Translations under genes and position numbers: made by a program | NCBI GenBank assembly: GCA_947453295.1 | Contig: CANGGD010000003.1 | Span: forward strand, 1-48,424 | DNA length: 48,424 nt | DNA from: Chitinophagaceae bacterium | GTDB taxonomy: Bacteria; Bacteroidota; Bacteroidia; Chitinophagales; Chitinophagaceae | Direction of reading: 5' to 3' | Shown: positions 26,613 to 36,024 of the stretch, piece after piece | Position numbering within the stretch: the first letter of the stretch is position 1 | How the letters are laid out: each line of letters opens with the position of its first letter | Notes under the pieces: model-generated | Told to the model about the DNA's origin: nothing | What the model saw: only the letters and a program-made list of their open reading frames with translations | Databases searched by the model: none

Positions 26613-26640
26613 AAAAACCCCGAATATTCGGGGTTTTTTA
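26613..26640 (+). terminator. Terminator after pyrH
   Basis: AAAAACCCCGAA and its complement TTCGGGGTTTTT surround a short AT centre and end in a T run, 22 bp after the pyrH stop codon. Confidence 0.85.
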
Positions 26641-27009
26641 TTTTGGCTTCAGAAGTTTAATTATTAGTTACATAGGATTCGGAAGCCTTGTTTTCATTGG
26701 AGTTGGATCATTGGTTTTATTGGATGGTTGGATTATTTAAGTTTTTATAGGATAGGATTAATACGTCTTGATTGCTATTGTAAAAATAGGTCTGAGAAAT
26801 TAGAATGGATAAATTAATAACAAAGAAGATTAAAAAATTGGTTTTTGTCCTATTGTTTCATAAGTATTCTTACTTAAAAGAATTGGATTTGTCTTATTCT
26901 AGATGAATTTTTATGGTCTGCAATCATAAAACAATCAGATAGTAATCATTATGTCTTATTGTTGCTTTCACTATGAAAACTAATATATAACTTTTCTGTA
27001 TGGTTAATG
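26641..27009. other. Gene-free gap between pyrH and the glycan cluster
   Basis: About 370 bp of AT-rich sequence with no open frame, tRNA or convincing hairpin. A stretch near 26700-26740 repeats TTGG several times (TTGGATCATTGG and TTGGATGGTTGG). It is also the 3' side of the long minus-strand cluster, yet no clear terminator for it was seen. Confidence 0.5.
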
Positions 27010-28050
27010 TTAATCCTTTTCGCAAATTTTTCTGCCTAAATCTCTTGCTGATTTCTCCACTAAAAACCATGACAATAAAGACAAAATTATTGTTACTGCG
27101 AATTTTAAAATAAATGAAATAATTGGAGGATGTGTAGAATGATAAAAAAACATTTTAAAAACTGGTAAATGCCAAATATATAATGAGTAGGAAATTTTAC
27201 CTATGAAAACCAAATACTTGTTGCTAAAAAAAGATGACAATGTATTTTCAGTTATTAAATAAATAATTAAAAAAGAGCTTGCAATTCCTACTACATTTGG
27301 AAGAAATGTATTGTTTATGTGATTCAAATATTTGTTGGGAAAAACACCAATATATAATAAAACGAATAAGGATATAAAAGGAAATATAGCATTGATTTTT
27401 TCAGGTATTTTTTGAGTGTTTCTTAATAGAGCTAAAAGACAACCCATAAATATTGATTCTTTAACGATACTACCAGCTACATAATTAAAACAATTAAATG
27501 CTTTTAAAATCCATACCATTAAAATGAAAATAATTAAACAATTAATTAAAGTAGTCTTCTTTTTAAGTTTTAAAAAAAAGATTAGAATGAAGGGCCAAAT
27601 TAAATAAAACTGTTCTTCTACACCCAATGACCAAGTATGATAGACAAGGTAATTTTTGGCACCCCAACCCCAAGACCATGAAATATTATATAAGTATAAA
27701 GCGGAAGAAAGAAGATCGTTAAATATATTTTTCTGATCTTGACCTGTCCAATAAAAGATTGCATAAATGCCTACTACTAAAAGCATAACATATAATGCAG
27801 GAAACAATCTAAAAGATCTTCTAATATAAAAAGATTTAAGAGAAATTTTTTCTTTGAAATCAAATTCATCTAACAATAATGTAGTAATTAAAAAGCCAGA
27901 CAAAGTAAAAAAAATCGAGACCCCTATTCCTCCATTTTGAAAAAATTTAAAATTAGCGTGACTAAATACAACCAAAATAATTGCTAAAGCTCGTAAACCA
28001 TCTAATGAAGGCTTATAACCTAAACTTGCTAATTTTATTTTTGAACTCAT
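27010..28050 (-). CDS. Acyltransferase family 3 (OafA/YrhL-like)
   Basis: Integral membrane enzyme that transfers an acyl group, often acetyl, to a surface sugar. 346 residues with about ten hydrophobic segments. Family blocks are PSLDGLRALAIILVVFSHAN with the likely catalytic His in FSHAN, GVSIFFTLSGFLIT, FYIRRSFRLFPAL and HTWSLGVEEQFYLIWP. The last gene of the glycan cluster in transcription order, 6 bp after a GT4 gene, so it probably decorates the cluster's product. Confidence 0.92.
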   Translation of the reverse strand: MSSKIKLASLGYKPSLDGLRALAIILVVFSHANFKFFQNGGIGVSIFFTLSGFLITTLLLDEFDFKEKISLKSFYIRRSFRLFPALYVMLLVVGIYAIFYWTGQDQKNIFNDLLSSALYLYNISWSWGWGAKNYLVYHTWSLGVEEQFYLIWPFILIFFLKLKKKTTLINCLIIFILMVWILKAFNCFNYVAGSIVKESIFMGCLLALLRNTQKIPEKINAIFPFISLFVLLYIGVFPNKYLNHINNTFLPNVVGIASSFLIIYLITENTLSSFFSNKYLVFIGKISYSLYIWHLPVFKMFFYHSTHPPIISFILKFAVTIILSLLSWFLVEKSARDLGRKICEKD

Positions 28051-28056
28051 TATAAT

Positions 28057-29169
28057 CTATTTTAAATATTTTAATCTTGCGTCTATTATTTCTTGATAAC
28101 AGCCTTCAAATTTTTTTGCAATAGTTTCAATTGAGTATTCTTTTTTTAAGAGATTAAATGCGTTATTTACAATCTCTGTTGTATTATTATTTAAACAGAA
28201 TTTAATTGCATTTAAAAAGCCAACTTCATCATTTTTATTTATTAACCAACCTGTTTTATTAGTTATTACTACTTCTTTAATGCCTCCGGTATCATAAGCA
28301 ATTACAGGTAAACAATTGTGAAATGATTCTAAAATTACGCCTGGAAGCCCTTCAATTAAACTAGGCATAACAAGAAGGTCTGAATGTTTCATTAATTGAT
28401 TAACGTCATTTCTTTTTCCTAAAAAATGTACGCGTTGTTCAATATTTAATTCTTTTGCTAAAGAAATAATTTTATCTTTTAATTTTCCTTCTCCAACCAA
28501 TAATAAATTTGCAGTAGGAATTTCAATTAATAGTTTAGAAAATATATTTAAAAGTCCGTTATGATTTTTTTCAGGAACAAATCCGCCTACATGCAATAAA
28601 AGGGGTTTGCTTAATTGTTGAATATCTAGAGGCGTTTCAACATTCTCTTCATTAATTAAAATCTTTACTCCAATAGGTAAACAAGCAATCTTGTTTTTAA
28701 ATTTAGGGAAACAACAAGCAAAATCATCCATACATTCTTTACTCACAGAAGCTATAAAATCTACTTCTTTCATCAACCATTTATTTATTAATTTTTTTGA
28801 AATGGAATTTAAGAAGTCTCCTATTTTATTGGCATTTCTAAATACTAATTGATTTTTCCAACCAAATATTTTCTTCGATAATGCTGCATATTTTAATGTA
28901 TCACCTGCATTAGCTTGTATAATTTCATAATTACCTTTTTTTATAAATTGGTTTAATTTTTTATAGCCTTTAAAATCCCACCATCTTTTTTCTTCATTGG
29001 CTTCTAAATAATTAAAGGATAAAGGAAAATGGAAAGTATCAGATTTTTTTCCAAACAAAATCAATACGTCTACTTGGTGACCCATATTTTGTAAGGCTTC
29101 ACTTAATTGACAAGCAAATATTTCTGCTCCTCGTAATTGGCTCCTCTGTATTATTTGTAAAATTTTCAA
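28057..29169 (-). CDS. GT4 family glycosyltransferase
   Basis: GT-B fold transferase, 370 residues if started at the TTG at 29169, which gives the normal N-terminus KILQIIQRSQLRGAEIFACQ. A nine-codon longer version from another TTG (29196) would overlap the upstream gene by 17 bp and adds a basic run not typical of the family. The C-terminal half has PLLLHVGGFVPEKNHNGLL, LLVGEGKLKDKI, RVHFLGKRNDV and the E-x7-E motif (EGLPGVILESF), followed by PVIAYDTGGIKEVV. The donor sugar is unknown. Confidence 0.88.
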   Translation of the reverse strand: MKILQIIQRSQLRGAEIFACQLSEALQNMGHQVDVLILFGKKSDTFHFPLSFNYLEANEEKRWWDFKGYKKLNQFIKKGNYEIIQANAGDTLKYAALSKKIFGWKNQLVFRNANKIGDFLNSISKKLINKWLMKEVDFIASVSKECMDDFACCFPKFKNKIACLPIGVKILINEENVETPLDIQQLSKPLLLHVGGFVPEKNHNGLLNIFSKLLIEIPTANLLLVGEGKLKDKIISLAKELNIEQRVHFLGKRNDVNQLMKHSDLLVMPSLIEGLPGVILESFHNCLPVIAYDTGGIKEVVITNKTGWLINKNDEVGFLNAIKFCLNNNTTEIVNNAFNLLKKEYSIETIAKKFEGCYQEIIDARLKYLK

Positions 29170-29179
29170 ATTGAGTAAT

Positions 29180-30295
29180 TTATTTTTTATTTGCAAACGT
29201 ATACAATAAGGATTCGTATTGATGGGCTATGTTTTTAATATCAAATTTTTGTGTTGAAATGTCTCTTGCTCTTTCACCCATTTCAATCATTGATGGATAT
29301 TGCTTAATCATTTCATTCATCTTTTCAAAAAGATCATCTGCATTTTTTAATTGATGAACTAATGCTGTTTTTTGATGCTCAACAGCTTCTAGATTCATTG
29401 GGATATCGCTTGAAATAATTGGAATGCCCGTCATCATAGCTTCAACTAATGCACCACTAAATCCTTCAAATCGTGAAGGAAATACAAAACAATTAGAATC
29501 ATATAGTTTTAACCATGCTCCAGGAACATTTCCTGCTAAAACTATTTTTTCATTCAAGTGTAACGATTGAATTTGTTTTTCTATTTCTGGTCTATAAGAT
29601 CCTTCGCCATAAATTGTAAGTCTAACATTATCGTGCAGCTTAGATAATTTGGAAAAAGCCTGTATGAGTTCTGGATATCCTTTTTTTTCATAAAGCCTAC
29701 CAATGGTTACAAACTCGAAATTGTTTGTTGATGGCGCTATCCACTTTTTGAAGTTTTCGCTATTTCTTCCTCTATATACTACATGAATATTTTTTGGAGA
29801 TAACCCTAATTTTTTTGCATTGTTTTCTCCAATACATTGACTGTTGGATATCCAAGCATAAGGAATGAAACTTGTTAATCTGTCTAATAACCATGTATAT
29901 TGATATTTTAATAATCCGATTCCTTTAAAAGTCTTTCTTCTTTCTGGATTATAACTATCATCCACAAACGTACCTATCAATTTGGTATTAGTTAATTTAC
30001 AGGCAACCCTGCTTATAATATTACTTCTATACAATGAGGTGATTACTAAATTAGGCTTTACCTCATTAATTACATTTATCATTCCTTTGATAGCTTTTGT
30101 CCAATCATATTTCCCTTGTAAATTCAAGGAGATAATATTGCAATCCAATGCTTGATAAGTAGACAATAAATCTGCTTTTGGATAAAAATACAAAATGGTT
30201 ATAGAAGCATTTTTTGAAAAATGCTTTATGATATGAGCGATACTTTGTTCTGCACCGCCTTGTTGTAAACTATCTATGGTAAAAAGGAGTTTCAC
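29180..30295 (-). CDS. GT4 family glycosyltransferase
   Basis: 371 residues from a GTG start. N-terminal GT-B half begins KLLFTIDSLQQGGAEQSIAH, the usual GGAE acceptor motif. The C-terminal half has FVTIGRLYEKKGYPELIQAF, LTIYGEGSYRPEIEKQI, KIVLAGNVPG and EGFSGALVEAMMTGIPIISS, the E-x7-E signature. It resembles enzymes such as N-acetylgalactosamine or glucose transferases in capsule clusters. It starts 2 bp after the stop of the upstream GT2 gene, so it is co-transcribed and probably translationally coupled. Confidence 0.9.
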   Translation of the reverse strand: MKLLFTIDSLQQGGAEQSIAHIIKHFSKNASITILYFYPKADLLSTYQALDCNIISLNLQGKYDWTKAIKGMINVINEVKPNLVITSLYRSNIISRVACKLTNTKLIGTFVDDSYNPERRKTFKGIGLLKYQYTWLLDRLTSFIPYAWISNSQCIGENNAKKLGLSPKNIHVVYRGRNSENFKKWIAPSTNNFEFVTIGRLYEKKGYPELIQAFSKLSKLHDNVRLTIYGEGSYRPEIEKQIQSLHLNEKIVLAGNVPGAWLKLYDSNCFVFPSRFEGFSGALVEAMMTGIPIISSDIPMNLEAVEHQKTALVHQLKNADDLFEKMNEMIKQYPSMIEMGERARDISTQKFDIKNIAHQYESLLYTFANKK

Positions 30296-30297
30296 GT

Positions 30298-31191
30298 TTA
30301 ATGTCCAAATTTTATATGAATATAAGATGCCAGTTTTAATGGAAATATTTCAAATAGAAAATAAATTCTTCGTGCTTTTACATTTAGCAAATTTAATTTC
30401 TTTAGTTTCTGATAATACTTTCTGGCTATTTCTTTTTTTCCTAAATGATAATTAAGCCACATTAATTTATAAAAATATTTTTTTTGCAATTTTGGATATT
30501 TATTAATGACTGGCAAATGTTGATCAATAAAAAGATTATATGCTGATGCTATTTTTCTGTAATTTTTGGATAGTCTATCCTCGCCTGTTTTATTAATATT
30601 TATAAGATGATTATGAGAAAAAGTATAACCAAATTCTTGAGTAATTCTTAAAAAGAAATCGGTGTCTTCTGCTGCTGGTAGTGACTCATTAAAATATCCA
30701 CATTTTTCGAATACGGCTTTTTTAATTGAAATTCCAGAGTTGGTTCCAATATGTAAAGCATGAAGGAAGGTGATATAATTTGATTTAACAAAAGGAGGCT
30801 CCCAATGGCTAAAACTAATTTTATCATTATTAATAGTTTTTAAGCCTGTCCACATAAAACCAATTTGTTCATTGGTGTTTTTTAATACTTGAAATGATTC
30901 TTCTAAAAAAGTAGGTTCATAAAAATCATCGCTATCTAGTAAAGAAATAATACTGTATTTGGCATTTTTTATTCCTAAGTTTCTGGCAGCTGCAGCGCCA
31001 CTATTTTTTGAGGCATTAATTAATAAAATACGACTGTCAGAAAAAGAATTTATAACCTCTACTGTATTATCTGTGGAACAATCATTTACAATAATGAATT
31101 CAAAATCTGTAAATGTTTGATGTAAGACGCTGTTAATTGCTTTAGATATGACATGTGCCCGATTATATGCAGGCATTATTACACTTAGCAT
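30298..31191 (-). CDS. GT2 family glycosyltransferase
   Basis: 297 residues, GT-A fold. LSVIMPAYNRAHVISKAINS, FEFIIVNDCSTDNTVEVINS and the DXD-type motif LLDSDDFYEPTF lie in the first 110 residues. AEDTDFFLRITQEF (about residue 175) is the conserved acceptor/ catalytic base region. The C-terminal 80 residues are basic and aromatic and have no membrane helix. It lies 3 bp after the upstream gene. Confidence 0.92.
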   Translation of the reverse strand: MLSVIMPAYNRAHVISKAINSVLHQTFTDFEFIIVNDCSTDNTVEVINSFSDSRILLINASKNSGAAAARNLGIKNAKYSIISLLDSDDFYEPTFLEESFQVLKNTNEQIGFMWTGLKTINNDKISFSHWEPPFVKSNYITFLHALHIGTNSGISIKKAVFEKCGYFNESLPAAEDTDFFLRITQEFGYTFSHNHLININKTGEDRLSKNYRKIASAYNLFIDQHLPVINKYPKLQKKYFYKLMWLNYHLGKKEIARKYYQKLKKLNLLNVKARRIYFLFEIFPLKLASYIHIKFGH

Positions 31192-31194
31192 ATT

Positions 31195-32106
31195 TTATAA
31201 ATGTATTTGACCCTTTTTGTTAAATGAAAAATCTAAAATGGCTTTAAAAATATATCGTGCATTTTTCATCCCATAATTTAAGCCATAACGAAAACTTAAA
31301 AGAATTTTTATGAATGAACGAAATAAAGTTTTTATTACTGCCAAGTTTAGTTTGTTATAACTAAGTATGAATAATATATTTCTTGTAGAATAATAATCTC
31401 TCCAAAGTTTATTAATATCTTTTTTATTTCCTCTTTGTTTTGTAATTCCTTGAGTTTTAAATTTAGTTCTATGCTTTAAATATAAGTCTCTTGAACAATA
31501 GAGCTTAAATCCTCCATTTTGCAATTTTAAATCAAAGTCTAAATCTTCAAAACTAAAAAAAAGTTTTTCGTCTGGAAGAATATTTTTTTCTGATATTACT
31601 TTAGAGGCTACAATTTTACACATTCCTCCTGCTATTTGGTCAACTTCAATTATGCCTGGTTTTAATAACTCATCATCTTGAACTCTTGTAATAATTCCAT
31701 TTTTTCTATTAAAGTAATGTCCTACAGCGCCCACGCATCCGCAATTGGGAGCATTTTCACCAACTTGTAACAAAAGCTCAAAACAATTCTCAAAAACAGG
31801 AGGGTCATCGTCATCAACCCATGCAATCCATTTATATTCTTGAGCGGTTAATATTTCTAATCCCTTTTTAGATGCCCCCGCGGGTCCGGAATTATAGCCT
31901 ACATTATAATATTCTAAAGGATAATGAGATAATAATTCAAAAATTGGTTTTGCGGAAAACTCAATGTCATTATCCACTATTACAATTTTTTCTGGTGGAA
32001 ATGTTTGATTGAACAATGCTTCAATCGTTGTTTGTAAAGTACTATTTCGTCGATACGTCATTATAAATGCAGCAAAGAATTTTTTTCTTTCTGAAATTAT
32101 TTCCAT
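31195..32106 (-). CDS. GT2 family glycosyltransferase (rhamnosyl/galactofuranosyl-transferase-like)
   Basis: 303 residues. FFAAFIMTYRRNSTLQTTIE, KIVIVDNDIEFSAKPI and GYNSGPAGASKKGLEILT are the pattern of GT2 enzymes related to rhamnosyl- and galactofuranosyltransferases (the NxGxxGGxxxG block). The metal motif is WVDDDDPPV. SFEDLDFDLKLQNGGFKLYC contains the likely catalytic Asp. Its start overlaps the end of the upstream gene by 10 bp. The exact donor cannot be told. Confidence 0.88.
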   Translation of the reverse strand: MEIISERKKFFAAFIMTYRRNSTLQTTIEALFNQTFPPEKIVIVDNDIEFSAKPIFELLSHYPLEYYNVGYNSGPAGASKKGLEILTAQEYKWIAWVDDDDPPVFENCFELLLQVGENAPNCGCVGAVGHYFNRKNGIITRVQDDELLKPGIIEVDQIAGGMCKIVASKVISEKNILPDEKLFFSFEDLDFDLKLQNGGFKLYCSRDLYLKHRTKFKTQGITKQRGNKKDINKLWRDYYSTRNILFILSYNKLNLAVIKTLFRSFIKILLSFRYGLNYGMKNARYIFKAILDFSFNKKGQIHL

Positions 32107-32954
32107 CTTTTATTTGTTTTAAATGTAAAATGCATCAATACTAATTTGAAAAATATTTTTACATTTTTTGGATTTGCTTTCCACGCTTTAATAATATTTT
32201 TTTTGGCTTTATTATATTGCTCTAATTTGAAATAGCTTGTTGCAATTGAGTGGTAAAAAGTTTGTAAAACTTTTGGACGTTTTATAAAAAACAATTTATG
32301 TTTTTCGATTAAATACTCATTAGACTGAATCTTATTTAGTTCATTTTTACTGCCCCCATTTAAATTTTGATAATATATAAAATTAGGGTTTTTTATGAAT
32401 CCCATTGAAACTCCTTTTTGAACTAATTTTAATCTTATATCAGTATTTTCACTGTACTTCAATTTTTCATCATACATACCTATCTCAAAAAAAACAGTTG
32501 ATTTCATTGCCCAACTACCAGCATAAAAAATTCCTCTTGATTTATTTTTTGCAGAGGGCTGTATACAATCTATAATTGTAATTTTTCCTTGTTGATTTAC
32601 AAATTGTACGCTACAAAATAGCATATCAAAATGTTGTTCTTTTAATAAGTAAAAATCATTCAACCAATTTTTTTCTACTTCATCATCGCTGTCTAAAAAT
32701 ATTAAATATTCTCCTTTAGCTTTTTGAGCGCCAAAATTTCTTGCTGAACAAACACCTGCATTATCTTGATAATAATAATTTACTTGACTGTTTGTAAGAT
32801 AAGGAGCTATTATTTCCTTGCTATTATCTGTAGAACCATCATCAATTATTATTATTTCAAAATCTTGAAATGTTTGATTGGAAAGGCTTTTCAAAGGTCT
32901 TTCAATAATGCCAGCTCTATTGTAACAAGGAATTATTATACTAAAAAAGGGCAT
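32097..32954 (-). CDS. GT2 family glycosyltransferase
   Basis: 285 residues. FSIIIPCYNRAGIIERPLKS, FEIIIIDDGSTDNSKEI, CSARNFGAQKAKGEYLIFLD and the DXD-type motif LDSDDEVEKNWL are present; SENTDIRLKLVQKG is the downstream acceptor block. The basic C-terminus ends FKTNKRWK. Close to the flanking transferases (3 bp from the upstream gene, 10-bp overlap with the downstream one). Confidence 0.92.
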   Translation of the reverse strand: MPFFSIIIPCYNRAGIIERPLKSLSNQTFQDFEIIIIDDGSTDNSKEIIAPYLTNSQVNYYYQDNAGVCSARNFGAQKAKGEYLIFLDSDDEVEKNWLNDFYLLKEQHFDMLFCSVQFVNQQGKITIIDCIQPSAKNKSRGIFYAGSWAMKSTVFFEIGMYDEKLKYSENTDIRLKLVQKGVSMGFIKNPNFIYYQNLNGGSKNELNKIQSNEYLIEKHKLFFIKRPKVLQTFYHSIATSYFKLEQYNKAKKNIIKAWKANPKNVKIFFKLVLMHFTFKTNKRWK

Positions 32955-32957
32955 AAT

Positions 32958-33971
32958 CTATTTTAAAATGAATTTTAATTGTTTGAAATGAATAAATGTT
33001 TTAGAGAAATTATCTCTGTATGATTTAGCCACTGTTGGATTAATTGAATTACCGATTTCTAGATCTTCTTGTGAGTAATAGTTTTTGAGAAGCATTTTTT
33101 TTATTTCATATTGAATCCAAATAAAGTGAAATAAAACAGATTTGTATAAATAGTTTCTGATGAAAAATAAACGAGTGGGTTTATTTAATTTTATCAATGG
33201 TTTATAGGCTTCAAACTTTGCTTTTCCTGATGCAATTCCTTTTTTTAATTTCAAGTAATATTGCCAGGTCATTCTTCCATCAGACATAAAATGATAAAAC
33301 TTTAAGTTGCTTTCATACCAAAGTTCATACCCAATCAACTCAAGCATAATACACCATTCTGTGTCTTCACCTCTTGTAAGCTCATCGCCTTTTGGTCCTT
33401 CCATTATGGCATTAAAGCCTTTATCATAATAAAATACTAAGGCCTCTTTTCTAAAAAAACTTCCGGCGCTATATAGTTTTCTTTTTTGACTATTTATTTT
33501 TCCATTTTGGTTGCTTTGAGGCCCTACAGCAAAAGACTTTGAGTATTTGTCAAACCAATTAGGTTTTTCAGATTCAAACAAAGGAATTCCACAACCTCCT
33601 AAAACGCCTATTTTATCATTGGCATCTAAAATTTTCCAAGCATTCACTAAATAATCATCAAACAAGTGATTATCATCATCACAAAATAACAACCATTTAT
33701 ATTGAGCTTCTAACAAGCCTCTCATTCTTGCATGATTACATCCAGCTTTAGGTTCAAGAATGATTTTTGATTTATGTTCGAATTTATTTTTTTGTATTAG
33801 ATCAGCACAAAACGAAGAGGTATCATCTGTTGAGGCATTATCAATAATTATTAATTCCCATTCAACATTTGGTAAATTTTTCAAAGCGAAAATAGAATGA
33901 AGTGTAGGGCCTAGTCTTTTAACACCATTAAATGTACAAATGACAATTGATATTCCGTTGGTTAAGCTCAT
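32958..33971 (-). CDS. GT2 family glycosyltransferase
   Basis: 337 residues. GISIVICTFNGVKRLGPTLH, WELIIIDNASTDDTSSFCAD, KAGCNHARMRGLLEAQYKWL and the metal motif FCDDDNHLFDDYL; then GVLGGCGIPLFESEKPNWFD, RGEDTEWCIMLELIGYELWY. This layout (GGxGxP ... GEDxE) is common among GT2 enzymes of Bacteroidota surface glycan loci. The last 100 residues are basic and aromatic. Co-oriented with its neighbours at 3-10 bp spacing. Confidence 0.92.
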   Translation of the reverse strand: MSLTNGISIVICTFNGVKRLGPTLHSIFALKNLPNVEWELIIIDNASTDDTSSFCADLIQKNKFEHKSKIILEPKAGCNHARMRGLLEAQYKWLLFCDDDNHLFDDYLVNAWKILDANDKIGVLGGCGIPLFESEKPNWFDKYSKSFAVGPQSNQNGKINSQKRKLYSAGSFFRKEALVFYYDKGFNAIMEGPKGDELTRGEDTEWCIMLELIGYELWYESNLKFYHFMSDGRMTWQYYLKLKKGIASGKAKFEAYKPLIKLNKPTRLFFIRNYLYKSVLFHFIWIQYEIKKMLLKNYYSQEDLEIGNSINPTVAKSYRDNFSKTFIHFKQLKFILK

Positions 33972-33981
33972 GAATAAAATA

Positions 33982-35106
33982 TTACTGCTGGTATCTCTTT
34001 CTTAATATTAAATTAGAGACGCTTCCAATCAATTTACCATATTTAAAAATATTTCTATAATAAAAATGCCTTTTAAAGATAGTAAATAATGCTTTATTTC
34101 TGGTTTGATTATTAATTGGAAGCTGCTTAAAAAAAGAAACGAAATGAGGATAAATACTTGTGAATACAAATTTAATGTCTTCCTTACTGTACCAATATCT
34201 GAAACTAAGGTAGGAGCACATGGTTTCGAATTCTACAGCATTATAAGTATTGATTGGTTTTATTGCTTCTGCTTTAAATAATTCTATTGATTCGTTTACC
34301 TTTCCTTGCATGATTGAAACGCCTAAAATTCTAATTAAAAATTCTTGAAATATGGGTTTCATATCATAATATACATCCTGATTAAATGGAGAATCAATTA
34401 AAATTCGATTGTCTTTTTTAGGTGCTCTTGCCCCCACTTTTTTAAAAGAATCATACATCACAAAAGCATTTCTACTCATGCTATTTCTTACATACCTATA
34501 ATATGCAAGTGGCTTATCAATAACTAATTGTTGCGCACCAACTTTTACAGCTCTTAACCAATAATCCCAATCTTCAAGGCTTTTCAAGTTTTCATCAAAG
34601 AAGCCTATTGTATTAACCATGACTTTACTAATACAAAAAGTATGGCAAGGACCAGGAACTCCTGAAATTACTTTAAACCGAAAGTCTTTATATTTTATGG
34701 GTAATGTTGTGTGTAATATTTTGTCTTTATGCTCAGAAATATACGTGTATCCAAATTGTACCAAGTGATTATCATTTGCTACTATAAGTGCTGTATTGAT
34801 TTCTTGTAAACAATTGGAATAAAGAAAATCATCGGCGTCTAAAAAAATAATTCGTTTGCCCTTTGATAATTGTATTCCATGGTTTCTTGCCGAAGAAAGA
34901 CCTCCATTAATTTTTTCTATTAATTTTATTCGATGGTCTTGTTTGCAGAATTGATTGGCAATTTCAGAAGTATTATCGCTAGCACCATCATTAATAACTA
35001 TAGCTTCCCAATCGCTAAATGTTTGATCTAATAAAGAGTTTAGACAATCAGATAAATAAATAGCTTGATTATAACAAGGAATAATGACACTGAAAAAAGG
35101 TTGCAT
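33982..35106 (-). CDS. GT2 family glycosyltransferase with C-terminal helical extension
   Basis: 374 residues. The GT-A domain (about 1-230) has FFSVIIPCYNQAIYLSDCLN, WEAIVINDGASDNTSEIANQ, GLSSARNHGIQLSKGKRIIF, the DXD motif LDADDFLYSN and SLEDWDYWLRAVKVGAQQLV. The remaining 140 residues are predicted helical and could be a membrane-surface or protein contact region. 27 bp lie between it and the upstream GT12-like gene. Confidence 0.92.
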   Translation of the reverse strand: MQPFFSVIIPCYNQAIYLSDCLNSLLDQTFSDWEAIVINDGASDNTSEIANQFCKQDHRIKLIEKINGGLSSARNHGIQLSKGKRIIFLDADDFLYSNCLQEINTALIVANDNHLVQFGYTYISEHKDKILHTTLPIKYKDFRFKVISGVPGPCHTFCISKVMVNTIGFFDENLKSLEDWDYWLRAVKVGAQQLVIDKPLAYYRYVRNSMSRNAFVMYDSFKKVGARAPKKDNRILIDSPFNQDVYYDMKPIFQEFLIRILGVSIMQGKVNESIELFKAEAIKPINTYNAVEFETMCSYLSFRYWYSKEDIKFVFTSIYPHFVSFFKQLPINNQTRNKALFTIFKRHFYYRNIFKYGKLIGSVSNLILRKRYQQ

Positions 35107-35133
35107 TATTTTAAAACGTTTTTAAGGAAAATA

Positions 35134-36024
35134 TTATTCGCCAAATTTTTCATTCATCACTTTTTTAAAATTGTCCATTTGGGTTATTCCGAATTCTTCC
35201 AGTGCTAATTTTTGATAATATGCGCCTCTATCTCTTAATTCTTTAAATAAAGATGGAGCGGGTGACCATCTATCATGAACAACTCCACATATTCTTGTGG
35301 TAGCAACTTTTAATCCATTCATCTTAGCCCTTATAAAAAAGTTTTGATGTTCTCCACCTTTTAATATTGGATTCCATCCACCAAATGATTTTACTTTTTC
35401 TGTACGCGCAATAAAAAAATTATGTGTCATATCACATAGCGTAAAGGGATCCTTGTAAGGAACTTTTTTCATGCTACAAATATGACCATTTACATCAAAG
35501 CTCGCATGGTATTCAAATATGTTTGTAGCAGGAATAAGAATATTCAATTTTAAAAACCATTTCGAAATATTGAATTTTAATCTGTCTTTTCTTGATTTTA
35601 AATTGTATTGTCTAAACACGCCTCCTAGTAAATCAAGGTTATTTTCTACCAGCAATTTTCTCATTATTGGAATTCGTGTTCTGGGTTCAAAAATGAAATC
35701 ATCATCACACAAAACAAAAAATTCGGTAGTGGTATGTTCTAGCATTACATTACGTCCTTCAGCCGTTCCGGTATCAAAAGGCAGATTAATATAGGTGATA
35801 TTTAATTGGGGGAAAAGGGCAAGAATTTCTGATTTATAAGGTAGTTTGCTGTCATCTGCAATAATAATAGGACCTTGAAATTTATATTTCTGAATAGAAT
35901 GTAATTGATTAATTAATTGCTGAGGACGTTCTAATGTTTTTATTAAAATACTAACATCATGAAGTTTATTCATTAAATAATTTTCCTTTTTTTCAAAAGG
36001 AACAAGGTTAATGATTTTATACAT
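35134..36024 (-). CDS. GT12-like (beta-1,4-N-acetylgalactosaminyltransferase-type) glycosyltransferase
   Basis: 296 residues. It keeps GT2-like features (VSILIKTLERPQQLINQLHS, IIIADDSKLPYKS) but the core follows the animal B4GALNT1 pattern: a DDDF metal motif followed by FEPRTRIPIM, then LLVENNLDLLGGVFRQ, and further on MTHNFFIARTEKVKSFGGW and HQNFFIRAKMNGLKVATTRI. These blocks occur in the same order and spacing in family GT12 as I remember it. It may therefore transfer GalNAc or a similar sugar. A second ATG at 35973 (MNKLHDVSILIKT) is an alternative start. Confidence 0.75.
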   Translation of the reverse strand: MYKIINLVPFEKKENYLMNKLHDVSILIKTLERPQQLINQLHSIQKYKFQGPIIIADDSKLPYKSEILALFPQLNITYINLPFDTGTAEGRNVMLEHTTTEFFVLCDDDFIFEPRTRIPIMRKLLVENNLDLLGGVFRQYNLKSRKDRLKFNISKWFLKLNILIPATNIFEYHASFDVNGHICSMKKVPYKDPFTLCDMTHNFFIARTEKVKSFGGWNPILKGGEHQNFFIRAKMNGLKVATTRICGVVHDRWSPAPSLFKELRDRGAYYQKLALEEFGITQMDNFKKVMNEKFGE

